From JACAEY01 sp049700155 (GTDB taxonomy: Bacteria > Nitrospirota > Thermodesulfovibrionia > Thermodesulfovibrionales > SM23-35), in NCBI GenBank assembly GCA_049700155.1, contig JBNAVX010000140.1, positions 1 to 5,847 of the forward strand: DNA of 5,847 nucleotides, given 5' to 3'. This document shows positions 1-5,240 of the stretch, one piece after another. Made by a program: the position numbers and the translations under genes. Within the stretch, counting starts at the first letter, position 1, and each line of letters opens with the position of its first letter. Under the pieces are notes generated by a model, which saw only the letters and a list, made by a program, of their open reading frames with translations, did no database searches and was not told the origin of the DNA.

Positions 1-20
1 CAACTTTTTAATATGAAATT

Positions 21-281
21 CTACCAGGAGACACAAAATTCTTGACAAGCGCCTCGTTTCCTTCTGGGTCTTCTGCCTACATCTGCAACCTTTACCGTAT
101 TAGAGTTGACTCTTACCTTCCTCCTATGATTCCTTAAAAGATAAGATGCATAACAACGATCATACCCAGTGAGTGCTACAAATTCATCAAGAATTACCCC
201 CTTCTGCTTCTTAGAGGACTTCTGATACCTCTCAGATACTATCTTCGTCAGTTTCTTCCTTTCTTTCATCGTTAACCTCAT
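21..281 (-). pseudogene. Truncated transposase, N-terminal DNA-binding region only
   Basis: The frame encodes 86 residues. The first ~55 (rich in Lys/Arg, with ILDEFVALTGYDRCYASYLL at about residues 30-49) resemble the N-terminal helix-turn-helix segment of integrase-core (rve/DDE) transposases common in environmental bacteria. Such proteins run to several hundred residues with a catalytic DDE domain. Here the frame passes through a basic segment (RRPRRKRG, about 70-77) and ends nine residues later at a TAG, with no catalytic domain. The ATG at 281 is well supported: AGGAGG lies 5 bases upstream (minus strand, near 287-292). The terminal residues CQEFCVSW run into the CAGGAGACA repeat, as if the gene's middle was deleted and its start joined to the element's far end. 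It cannot transpose by itself. Whether the short protein is made or binds DNA is unknown. Recognition is from sequence pattern only. Confidence 0.6.
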
Positions 282-324
282 CTCTGCCTCCTGTAGACAT
301 TTTTATCAGGAGACATTGTGATAT

Positions 325-385
325 TTTCATATAGATTTTTAAATGAGGCAACGATTCAGTTTCATATAGATTTTTGATGAGGCAA
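325..385. repeat. Imperfect 26-27 bp direct repeat, two copies
   Basis: Copy 1 is 325-351 and copy 2 is 360-385, offset by 35 bases. Both begin TTTCATATAGATTTTT and end ATGAGGCAA; copy 1 has AA and copy 2 has G between these blocks. The copies lie between the transposase start and argS. They may be subterminal transposase-binding repeats of the insertion sequence. Read on the minus strand, each carries TTGCCT, which could serve as a -35 element for the transposase gene, but no convincing -10 accompanies it. Confidence 0.7.
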
Positions 386-394
386 TTCGTTCCG

Positions 395-423
395 TTGACT
401 TTGAAGACATACCATGTTTAAAC
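395..423 (+). promoter_or_regulatory. Possible argS promoter
   Basis: TTGACT (395-400, five of six bases matching the -35 consensus) lies 16 bases before TTTAAA (417-422), or 17 before TTAAAC (418-423), both weak -10 elements. Transcription would begin around 429-430, leaving almost no leader before the argS ATG at 433. The site lies just outside the repeats of the insertion sequence remnant. The -10 is poor, so this is tentative. Confidence 0.25.
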
Positions 424-432
424 TTAAAACCT

Positions 433-2076
433 ATGAAAAAAGAGGTTAGGAAAATTATTGAGGATTCACTTAAATCCCTTGGGCTTGAGACTATTCCTTA
501 TATTGAAATAGAAATTCCACCTGATGAGTCTCTCGGTGACATAGCAACACCTTCAGCAATGACGCTTTCAAAGATACTAAAAAAACCCTCTAAGGAAATA
601 GCAAAAGAAATTCTCAACTCAATAAAAGACAAAACAAAATTTGAAAAGATAGATATCGCAGGTCCTGGATTTATAAATTTTACTTTTTCAAAAGAATATC
701 TCTATTCAGAAGTAAAAAAACTGCTGAAGGATAAAAAACAATTTCTGAGAGAAAATATTGGTAAAGGGAAAAAGATTTTGATAGAATTTGTAAGTGCAAA
801 TCCGACAGGTCCTCTTCACCTCGGTCACGGAAGAGGAGCTGCTACTGGTGAAGCGCTTTCAAACCTTCTCCACGCTGCAGGATATGAGGTTGAACGCGAA
901 TACTACATAAATGATGCTGGTAAACAAGTCCGACTCCTCGGGTTATCGGTCTTTGCACGATACCACCTACTTCAAGATATTGATTACCCATTCCCTGAAG
1001 ACGGGTACAGAGGAAAATATGTTGATGAAATTGCTACACAGATAATTGATAAGTATCAAGACAGATACATAAGGTCTGACTTTAATGAGGTATCAGAATT
1101 TTTTGTTGATTACTCTTATAAAATGATGCTCTCACAGATTCAAAAAGATTTGAAAGACTTCGGGATTCACTTTGATACATGGCAAAGCGAAAAAGAGCTT
1201 TATAAAGAAGGCTCTGTGGACATGGCTATTAACTACCTCAGGGCTAAAGGATTTATTTACGAAAAAGATGGTGCTATCTGGTTTAAATCAGCTAAGTTTG
1301 GTGATGATAAAGATAGAGTAATTATTAAAAGAGACGGAGAATATACTTATTTTACTTCTGATATTGCCTATCATAGAAAAAAAATAGAAAAAAAGTATGA
1401 TGAGCTGATAAACATATGGGGAGCTGACCATCATGGTTATATACCAAGAGTCAAGGCTGTTATTGAGGCTCTTGGCTATCCTAAAGATAAGTTAAAGATT
1501 CTACTTGTCCAGATGGTAAATCTCTTAAGAGGGGGTAGACCTGTCCAGATGTCAAAAAGGGCTGGTGAATTTATAACTCTTAGGGAAGTAATGGATGAAG
1601 TGGGTGTAGATACCACAAAATTCATTTTTCTCACAAGAAGACCTGATAGCCATCTTGATTTTGATCTTGAGGTGGTAAAGTCCCAGACATCTGAAAATCC
1701 TGTATTTTATGTGCAATATGCAAATGCAAGAATAAACAGCATTTTTAACCATGCAAAAGAAAAAGGGGTTGATATAAAAGGACTCTTTGAAGCTGACCTA
1801 AGTCTGCTTAAAGCACCAGAAGAGATCAGAATTATCAAAAAAATACTTTTCTATCCTGTTATATTTGAAGAATCCGTTTACACCCGTGAACCCCACAGGA
1901 TCACATTTTACCTTCAAGAATTGTCCTCACTATTTCATCAATATTACGATAAATACAGGGTGGTTAACAATGAACCCAATTTAAACAGATCAAGGCTTGC
2001 ATTGTGTGAGGCTGTAAGGATTGTTTTAAAGGATGGACTCGAGATATTAGGCATCAGTATACCTGAAAAGATGTAA
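433..2076 (+). CDS. argS: Arginyl-tRNA synthetase
   Basis: Class I aminoacyl-tRNA synthetase that charges tRNA-Arg with arginine using ATP in the cytoplasm. The 547-residue protein has the usual family length and is complete. Domains in order: the N-terminal ArgRS tRNA-recognition domain (about 4-84, with GPGFINF at 77-83); the Rossmann catalytic domain with the HIGH-type signature HLGH (129-132) inside SANPTGPLHLGHGR; the second signature MSKR (373-376, Lys375), a KMSKS variant followed by AGE; and the C-terminal DALR anticodon-binding helical domain from about 426 (YVQYANARI) to the typical ending ISIPEKM. The ATG at 433 is the only start in its open frame: upstream codons back to a TAG at 367 contain no ATG, GTG or TTG. 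There is no Shine-Dalgarno sequence. ilvE follows after 34 bases on the same strand, but the ilvE promoter overlaps that gap. No truncation or missing key residue is seen. Confidence 0.97.
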   Translation: MKKEVRKIIEDSLKSLGLETIPYIEIEIPPDESLGDIATPSAMTLSKILKKPSKEIAKEILNSIKDKTKFEKIDIAGPGFINFTFSKEYLYSEVKKLLKDKKQFLRENIGKGKKILIEFVSANPTGPLHLGHGRGAATGEALSNLLHAAGYEVEREYYINDAGKQVRLLGLSVFARYHLLQDIDYPFPEDGYRGKYVDEIATQIIDKYQDRYIRSDFNEVSEFFVDYSYKMMLSQIQKDLKDFGIHFDTWQSEKELYKEGSVDMAINYLRAKGFIYEKDGAIWFKSAKFGDDKDRVIIKRDGEYTYFTSDIAYHRKKIEKKYDELINIWGADHHGYIPRVKAVIEALGYPKDKLKILLVQMVNLLRGGRPVQMSKRAGEFITLREVMDEVGVDTTKFIFLTRRPDSHLDFDLEVVKSQTSENPVFYVQYANARINSIFNHAKEKGVDIKGLFEADLSLLKAPEEIRIIKKILFYPVIFEESVYTREPHRITFYLQELSSLFHQYYDKYRVVNNEPNLNRSRLALCEAVRIVLKDGLEILGISIPEKM

Positions 2077-2105
2077 TTGTCAATAATATCAGGGATTGAT
2101 ATAAT
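2077..2105 (+). promoter_or_regulatory. Near-consensus sigma-70 promoter for ilvE
   Basis: TTGTCA (2077-2082, five of six consensus bases) and a perfect TATAAT (2100-2105) are separated by exactly 17 bases. The -35 begins on the base after the argS stop codon. The -10 ends five bases before the ilvE ATG at 2111, so the predicted transcription start (about 2111-2113) falls on or beside the start codon. This is the arrangement expected of a leaderless mRNA. Confidence 0.65.
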
Positions 2106-2110
2106 AGACC

Positions 2111-3025
2111 ATGTTGTCAAAAACTAAAAAAATATGGATGGATGGTAAGTTTGTAGATTGGGATAATGCAGTTGTCCATGTCTTGACTCATACATTACAT
2201 TATGGTCTTGGTGTTTTTGAGGGTATAAGATGTTATGAAACCAGGGAAGGTCCAGCAATATTCAGACTTGATGAGCATATTGACCGTCTATTCGATTCAG
2301 CACATATATTTATGATGGAAATTCCCTATACAAAAGAAGAGATCAAAAATGCAATAATAGATACCATAAAGATAAATAAAATAAAAGAATGTTATATCAG
2401 ACCCCTCGTATATATAGGTTATGGTGCTATGGGTTTATATTCAGTAGGGAATCCTATTAATGTATCTATTGCTGTCTGGCCATGGGGAGCTTACCTGGGA
2501 GATAAAGGTATTAAAAATGGAATCAGGGTTAAAATATCCTCTTTTATCAGATATCATGTGAATTCAAGTATGACAAGAGGTAAAGTGTGCGGTTATTACA
2601 TAAATTCACAGCTTGCCAAAAGAGAGGCTATATTATGCGGATATGATGAGGCACTTTTACTTGATACAGAAGGGTATATATCTGAAGGAAGCGGTGAAAA
2701 CATCTTCATAGTAAGAAAAGGTATCTTAAAGACTACTCCTTTAACCTCAATTCTTGAAGGTATAACAAGAGACAGTATTATAAAACTTGCAAATGATGAA
2801 GGTATTAAGGTTATAGAGGAAAGGTTTACCAGAGACGAACTTTATATCGCAGACGAAGCCTTTTTTACTGGCACAGCAGCAGAAGTCACTCCTATAAGGG
2901 AAGTTGACGGCAGGGTCATTGGAAATGGTAAGCCCGGAAAGATAACAAAAAGGTTACAGTCCTTATTTTTTGATATAGTGAGGGGTAAAAATAAGAAGTA
3001 TGAATCATGGCTCAGGAAAATTTAG
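2111..3025 (+). CDS. ilvE: Branched-chain amino acid aminotransferase
   Basis: Fold-type IV, PLP-dependent transaminase that interconverts valine, leucine and isoleucine with their 2-oxo acids, using 2-oxoglutarate/glutamate; the last step of branched-chain amino acid synthesis, in the cytoplasm. At 304 residues it has the standard length. Visible signatures: LHYGLGVFEGIR (29-40); YIRP with Tyr95 and Arg97, matching the E. coli IlvE substrate-binding numbering; WPWGAYLG (123-130); the PLP-binding lysine in RGKVCGYY (Lys158, equivalent to E. coli Lys159); and EGYISEGSGENIF (187-199) with Glu192. The N-terminus (KIWMDGKFV) aligns well with the family from the ATG at 2111. There is no usable Shine-Dalgarno: AGGGA at 2091-2095 is too far away and lies inside the promoter spacer. 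D-amino acid transaminase and aminodeoxychorismate lyase share this fold, but the GAYLG and YIRP signatures favour IlvE. A terminator hairpin follows. Confidence 0.95.
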   Translation: MLSKTKKIWMDGKFVDWDNAVVHVLTHTLHYGLGVFEGIRCYETREGPAIFRLDEHIDRLFDSAHIFMMEIPYTKEEIKNAIIDTIKINKIKECYIRPLVYIGYGAMGLYSVGNPINVSIAVWPWGAYLGDKGIKNGIRVKISSFIRYHVNSSMTRGKVCGYYINSQLAKREAILCGYDEALLLDTEGYISEGSGENIFIVRKGILKTTPLTSILEGITRDSIIKLANDEGIKVIEERFTRDELYIADEAFFTGTAAEVTPIREVDGRVIGNGKPGKITKRLQSLFFDIVRGKNKKYESWLRKI

Positions 3026-3042
3026 GTTTTCTAATAAAGTTA

Positions 3043-3081
3043 AAGAAGTGGGTATCAATTTTACATGATTACCCACTTCTT
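3043..3081. terminator. Bidirectional intrinsic terminator between convergent genes
   Basis: AAGAAGTGGGTA (3043-3054) pairs perfectly over 12 bp with TACCCACTTCTT (3070-3081). The inner ATCA and TGAT (3054-3057 and 3066-3069) could extend it with a bulge. The downstream tail is T-rich on both strands: interrupted T runs after 3082 on plus, and TTTAACTTTATTA on minus. It sits 17 bases after the ilvE stop and 11 bases past the end of the oppositely oriented cytochrome gene, so it probably serves both. Confidence 0.8.
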
Positions 3082-3092
3082 ATTATTCTATT

Positions 3093-3440
3093 CTATTTTG
3101 CTTCTTCTTTTTTGTGACATTTAGTGCAGTCTGATCCCTCCTGCCATCCGAATGACTTGGTCCCATCATGACATGTCCCGCAGAATTTACCTGGCACATG
3201 ATCATCCTTCATTATCTTGGCAGAGCCCTCTGTACCAGGTTTTTTCATAGCAAAGGGGGTATTACCTTTATGGCACTCCATACACTTACCAGGACCAAGC
3301 TTTTCGTTGTGGAGTTTACCATCAAAAATAACCTTTCCCATCTCTCCATCTTTGTATTCGATCACATTCATACCAGCGAAAGCTGAAGCAACAAAAGCAA
3401 ATAATATCAGCATACTAAAGACTGTTGTAAATAATTTCAT
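3093..3440 (-). CDS. Periplasmic triheme c7-type cytochrome
   Basis: Small secreted electron-transfer protein of 115 residues. It starts with a Sec signal peptide (Lys2, hydrophobic stretch about 4-18, likely AxA cleavage near 20-22), giving a mature protein of about 93 residues that would receive its hemes in the periplasm. Three CXXCH motifs bind c-type heme: CMECH (53-57), CGTCH (87-91) and CTKCH (105-109). Spacing and the motif GKVIFDGKLH (35-44) match the c7/triheme cytochrome domain (PpcA-like, related to cytochrome c3). Only two other histidines exist in the mature protein (His44, His81), so one heme lacks an obvious distal His. The first His of the canonical FxHxxH motif is Gly41 here. 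The start is firmly set by a perfect Shine-Dalgarno. The gene is convergent with ilvE and divergent from guaB, with no redox partner in the window; its electron donor and acceptor are unknown. Confidence 0.9.
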   Translation of the reverse strand: MKLFTTVFSMLILFAFVASAFAGMNVIEYKDGEMGKVIFDGKLHNEKLGPGKCMECHKGNTPFAMKKPGTEGSAKIMKDDHVPGKFCGTCHDGTKSFGWQEGSDCTKCHKKEEAK

Positions 3441-3446
3441 TATCCT

Positions 3447-3457
3447 TCACCTCCTTT
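3447..3457 (-). promoter_or_regulatory. Strong Shine-Dalgarno of the cytochrome gene
   Basis: On the minus strand AAAGGAGGTGA lies just before the ATG at 3440, with nine bases between AGGAGG and the start codon. It is an extended perfect complement of the 16S rRNA 3' end, in contrast to the housekeeping genes here, which have none. Confidence 0.85.
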
Positions 3458-3491
3458 CTAAAAGGAAAAATCTATTTATTATAAATCAAAT

Positions 3492-3526
3492 AATATACCA
3501 GAAAAAGTTGTTTAATTTTAAAACAA
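3492..3526 (-). promoter_or_regulatory. Possible cytochrome promoter and operator
   Basis: Reading leftward, TGG followed by TATATT (3500-3492) forms an extended -10 element about 50 bases before the cytochrome start codon. No good -35 is present. The expected -35 position is instead covered by an imperfect palindrome with arms TTGTTT and AAACAA (3508-3513 and 3521-3526), which could bind an activator. The region is very AT-rich, so chance matches are likely. Confidence 0.3.
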
Positions 3527-3661
3527 ATTATTTCAAAATTATTCCCCAAATAAGTAATTCTTCCTCGTTTAAGGTTATTAATATACTTAAATTTAATTAA
3601 AAACCCTTTCTATTCAAGTGATTGTCCACACAGCAGGCTTCCGAGAATATACTTCAATTGC

Positions 3662-3690
3662 TTTACAGGATATTAAAATGTTAAGATTAT
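3662..3690 (+). promoter_or_regulatory. Possible guaB promoter
   Basis: TTTACA (3662-3667, five of six -35 bases) and GATTAT (3685-3690, four of six -10 bases) are spaced by 17 bases. Transcription would begin near 3697, giving a leader of about 15 bases without a Shine-Dalgarno. A second -10-like sequence, TATACT at 3648-3653, lacks a properly spaced -35. Tentative. Confidence 0.3.
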
Positions 3691-3711
3691 CAGAAACTTT
3701 GGGTAAATATA

Positions 3712-5172
3712 ATGCTTCAGGATAATATTCAGATAGGTTTAACCTTTGATGATGTATTACTTTTACCTGGAAAATCTGAAATACTTCCACGTGAAACAGA
3801 TATCTCCACTCTTCTTACAAGAAATATAAAAATCAATATACCCATAGTCAGTGCTGCAATGGATACTGTTACAGATGCAAACCTTGCAATTTCAATAGCC
3901 CGTGAAGGAGGAATCGGTATCATCCACAGGGCTATGAGCCCTGAAAAACAGGCTTCAGAGGTAGATAAAGTAAAGAAATCTGAAAGTGGTATGATACTTG
4001 ACCCCATAACCATTCTGCCTGAAGCACCTATCTCAGAAGCTCTATCTTTAATGGAAAAATACAGAATCTCTGGTATCCCTGTAACTGAAAGAGGAAAACT
4101 CATAGGAATCTTAACTAATAGAGACCTGCGTTTTGAGACGAATCTTTCTAAAAAAGTATCTAAAGTTATGACAAGGAAAAGACTCATAACAGCTCCTGTT
4201 GGAACAACCCTTGAAGAAGCTCAGAAGATACTCCACAAATATAAGATAGAAAAACTTCCTATTGTAGATAAAGATAATAATCTAAAAGGTTTAATTACTA
4301 TAAAAGATATTGAGAAGAGAAAAAAATATCCAAATGCATGCAAAGATAGTGTTGGCAGATTGCGTGTCGGTGCTGCTGTTGGTACTGGTGAAAATGCAGT
4401 CCAAAGGGCAGAATTACTTGCAAAAGCAGGAGTTGATGTAATTGTCATTGACACTGCTCATGGTCATACAAAGTCAGTCATAACAACAATTAAATTACTG
4501 AAAAAAAGACTTCATTTGGATGTAATAGCTGGTAACATCGCAACCGCAGAAGCTGCAGAAGACCTCATAAAGGCTGGAGCTGATGGAATTAAGGTTGGAA
4601 TAGGTCCGGGTTCAATATGTACTACAAGGATAATCGCCGGCACTGGTGTGCCTCAGATTACAGCCATAAAGACTTGTTACTCAGTTGCGAAAAAATATGG
4701 TATTCCGATAATTGCTGATGGAGGAATTAAATACTCAGGTGATATAACAAAAGCACTTGCTGCAGGTGCCCATTCTGTGATGATAGGGAGCCTTTTTGCT
4801 GGTACAGATGAGTCACCAGGAGAAATAATCCTTTTTCAGGGTCGTAGTTATAAAGTTTACAGAGGTATGGGTTCACTTGGAGCTATGGAACAGGGGACCA
4901 AGGACAGATATTTCCAGGCAGGAATTGAGCTATCCAAACTCGTGCCTGAAGGTGTTGAAGGCAGAGTCCCTTATAAAGGACCACTTTCTCAGAGTATTAA
5001 CCAATTGATAGGGGGTCTCCGTTCAGGAATGGGTTATTGCGGCTGTAGAAATCTTGATGAACTCAGAAGAAAGGCAAAATTCATCCAGATTACAAGCGCA
5101 GGTCTAAGGGAAAGTCATGTTCACGATGTTATAATAACAAAGGAGGCCCCAAATTATAGGACTGAATGGTGA
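3712..5172 (+). CDS. guaB: IMP dehydrogenase
   Basis: Catalyses NAD-dependent oxidation of IMP to XMP, the committed step of guanine nucleotide synthesis, in the cytoplasm. The 486-residue protein is full length. Order of parts: the first TIM-barrel segment (FDDVLLLPG at 12-20; REGGIGIIHR at 64-73); an inserted pair of CBS domains (about 94-150 and 151-206) that usually bind regulatory nucleotides; then the rest of the barrel with the NAD-site Asp247 in DTAHGH, the catalytic loop GPGSICTTR (298-306) with nucleophile Cys303, the IMP-phosphate region ADGGIK (335-340), and the mobile flap with KDRYFQ (Arg399-Tyr400, equivalent to E. coli Arg401-Tyr402) and EGRVPYKG (416-423). CBS domains and flap distinguish it from GMP reductase. 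The ATG at 3712 gives the usual short N-terminus before LTFDDVLLLP; no Shine-Dalgarno is visible. guaA follows 63 bases later on the same strand. Confidence 0.98.
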   Translation: MLQDNIQIGLTFDDVLLLPGKSEILPRETDISTLLTRNIKINIPIVSAAMDTVTDANLAISIAREGGIGIIHRAMSPEKQASEVDKVKKSESGMILDPITILPEAPISEALSLMEKYRISGIPVTERGKLIGILTNRDLRFETNLSKKVSKVMTRKRLITAPVGTTLEEAQKILHKYKIEKLPIVDKDNNLKGLITIKDIEKRKKYPNACKDSVGRLRVGAAVGTGENAVQRAELLAKAGVDVIVIDTAHGHTKSVITTIKLLKKRLHLDVIAGNIATAEAAEDLIKAGADGIKVGIGPGSICTTRIIAGTGVPQITAIKTCYSVAKKYGIPIIADGGIKYSGDITKALAAGAHSVMIGSLFAGTDESPGEIILFQGRSYKVYRGMGSLGAMEQGTKDRYFQAGIELSKLVPEGVEGRVPYKGPLSQSINQLIGGLRSGMGYCGCRNLDELRRKAKFIQITSAGLRESHVHDVIITKEAPNYRTEW

Positions 5173-5177
5173 AAAAA

Positions 5178-5240
5178 TAGTCATTAGTCATCAGTCAATA
5201 GTCAAAAATTGCTAATGACTAATGACCAATGACCAATGAC
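5178..5240. repeat. Opposed 7-bp tandem repeat arrays between guaB and guaA
   Basis: Left array 5178-5205 is four consecutive units of the form YAGTCAW (TAGTCAT, TAGTCAT, CAGTCAA, TAGTCAA). Right array 5213-5240 is four units YAATGAC (TAATGAC twice, CAATGAC twice). The right units are the reverse complement of the left type, so the region can form a hairpin. In one register 5180-5203 pairs with 5217-5240 (20 of 24 positions, 13-base loop). In another, 5180-5191 pairs perfectly with 5215-5226. The last unit contains the guaA start codon. Heptamer tandem repeats are known as dispersed elements in some bacterial genomes, notably cyanobacteria. Confidence 0.9.

Larger units (their letters stand above)
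1..385 (-). mobile_element. Remnant of an integrase-type insertion sequence
   Basis: This stretch appears to be a decayed or internally deleted insertion sequence reading leftward. It contains the start of a transposase gene (281 down to 21). The motif CAGGAGACA occurs on both sides of that gene in the same orientation (25-33 and 307-315), with a related copy CTGTAGACAT at 291-300. Upstream of the gene lies a 26-27 bp direct repeat (325-351 and 360-385). The octamer ATATGAAA at 11-18 recurs inverted at 325-332 and 360-367, which could reflect end sequences. The outer boundaries are guesses: no clear target-site duplication is visible and the left end may lie outside the window. A complete transposase would need well over a kilobase, so most of the catalytic region is missing. 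I infer a deletion derivative; a frameshifted element continuing to the left is the alternative. Confidence 0.5.
3441..3711. other. Divergent intergenic region, cytochrome/guaB
   Basis: These 271 bases separate the divergently transcribed cytochrome and guaB genes. The half near the cytochrome (about 3461-3600) is extremely AT-rich and carries its candidate promoter. The half near guaB (3600-3711) is more mixed and carries a weak guaB promoter candidate. No RNA gene, purine riboswitch-like structure or clear hairpin was recognised. Confidence 0.7.

Noticed and set aside
414..449. ATG at 414 just before argS.
   Set aside because: It is out of frame with argS and reaches a stop after eleven codons; the family N-terminus begins cleanly at 433.
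3488..3500. CTGGTATATTATTTGAT on the minus strand resembles a sigma-54 -24/-12 promoter.
   Set aside because: The -12 element has GA instead of the near-invariant GC and the -24 lacks GGCAC, so the match is too weak in such AT-rich DNA.
3168..3600. Plus-strand open frames across the cytochrome gene and the AT-rich intergenic region.
   Set aside because: They are antisense to a gene with a signal peptide, three heme motifs and a perfect SD, and they encode no recognisable protein.
3622..3633. TTGTCCACACAG upstream of guaB is repeated exactly inside guaA (5753-5764), and TATAATGCTTCA at the guaB start (3708-3719) recurs in guaA (5341-5352).
   Set aside because: The order differs, the guaA copies encode conserved or ordinary protein sequence, and about one chance 12-base match per strand is expected in a window of this size and AT content.
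3600..3711. Possible purine or guanine riboswitch before guaB.
   Set aside because: The leader is short, the candidate promoter leaves about 15 bases of transcript, and no three-way-junction pattern or terminator was seen.
5178..5240. The heptamer arrays as a CRISPR array or intrinsic terminator.
   Set aside because: The units are only 7 bp and have no spacers, and the hairpin is followed by guaA coding sequence with no T-run.
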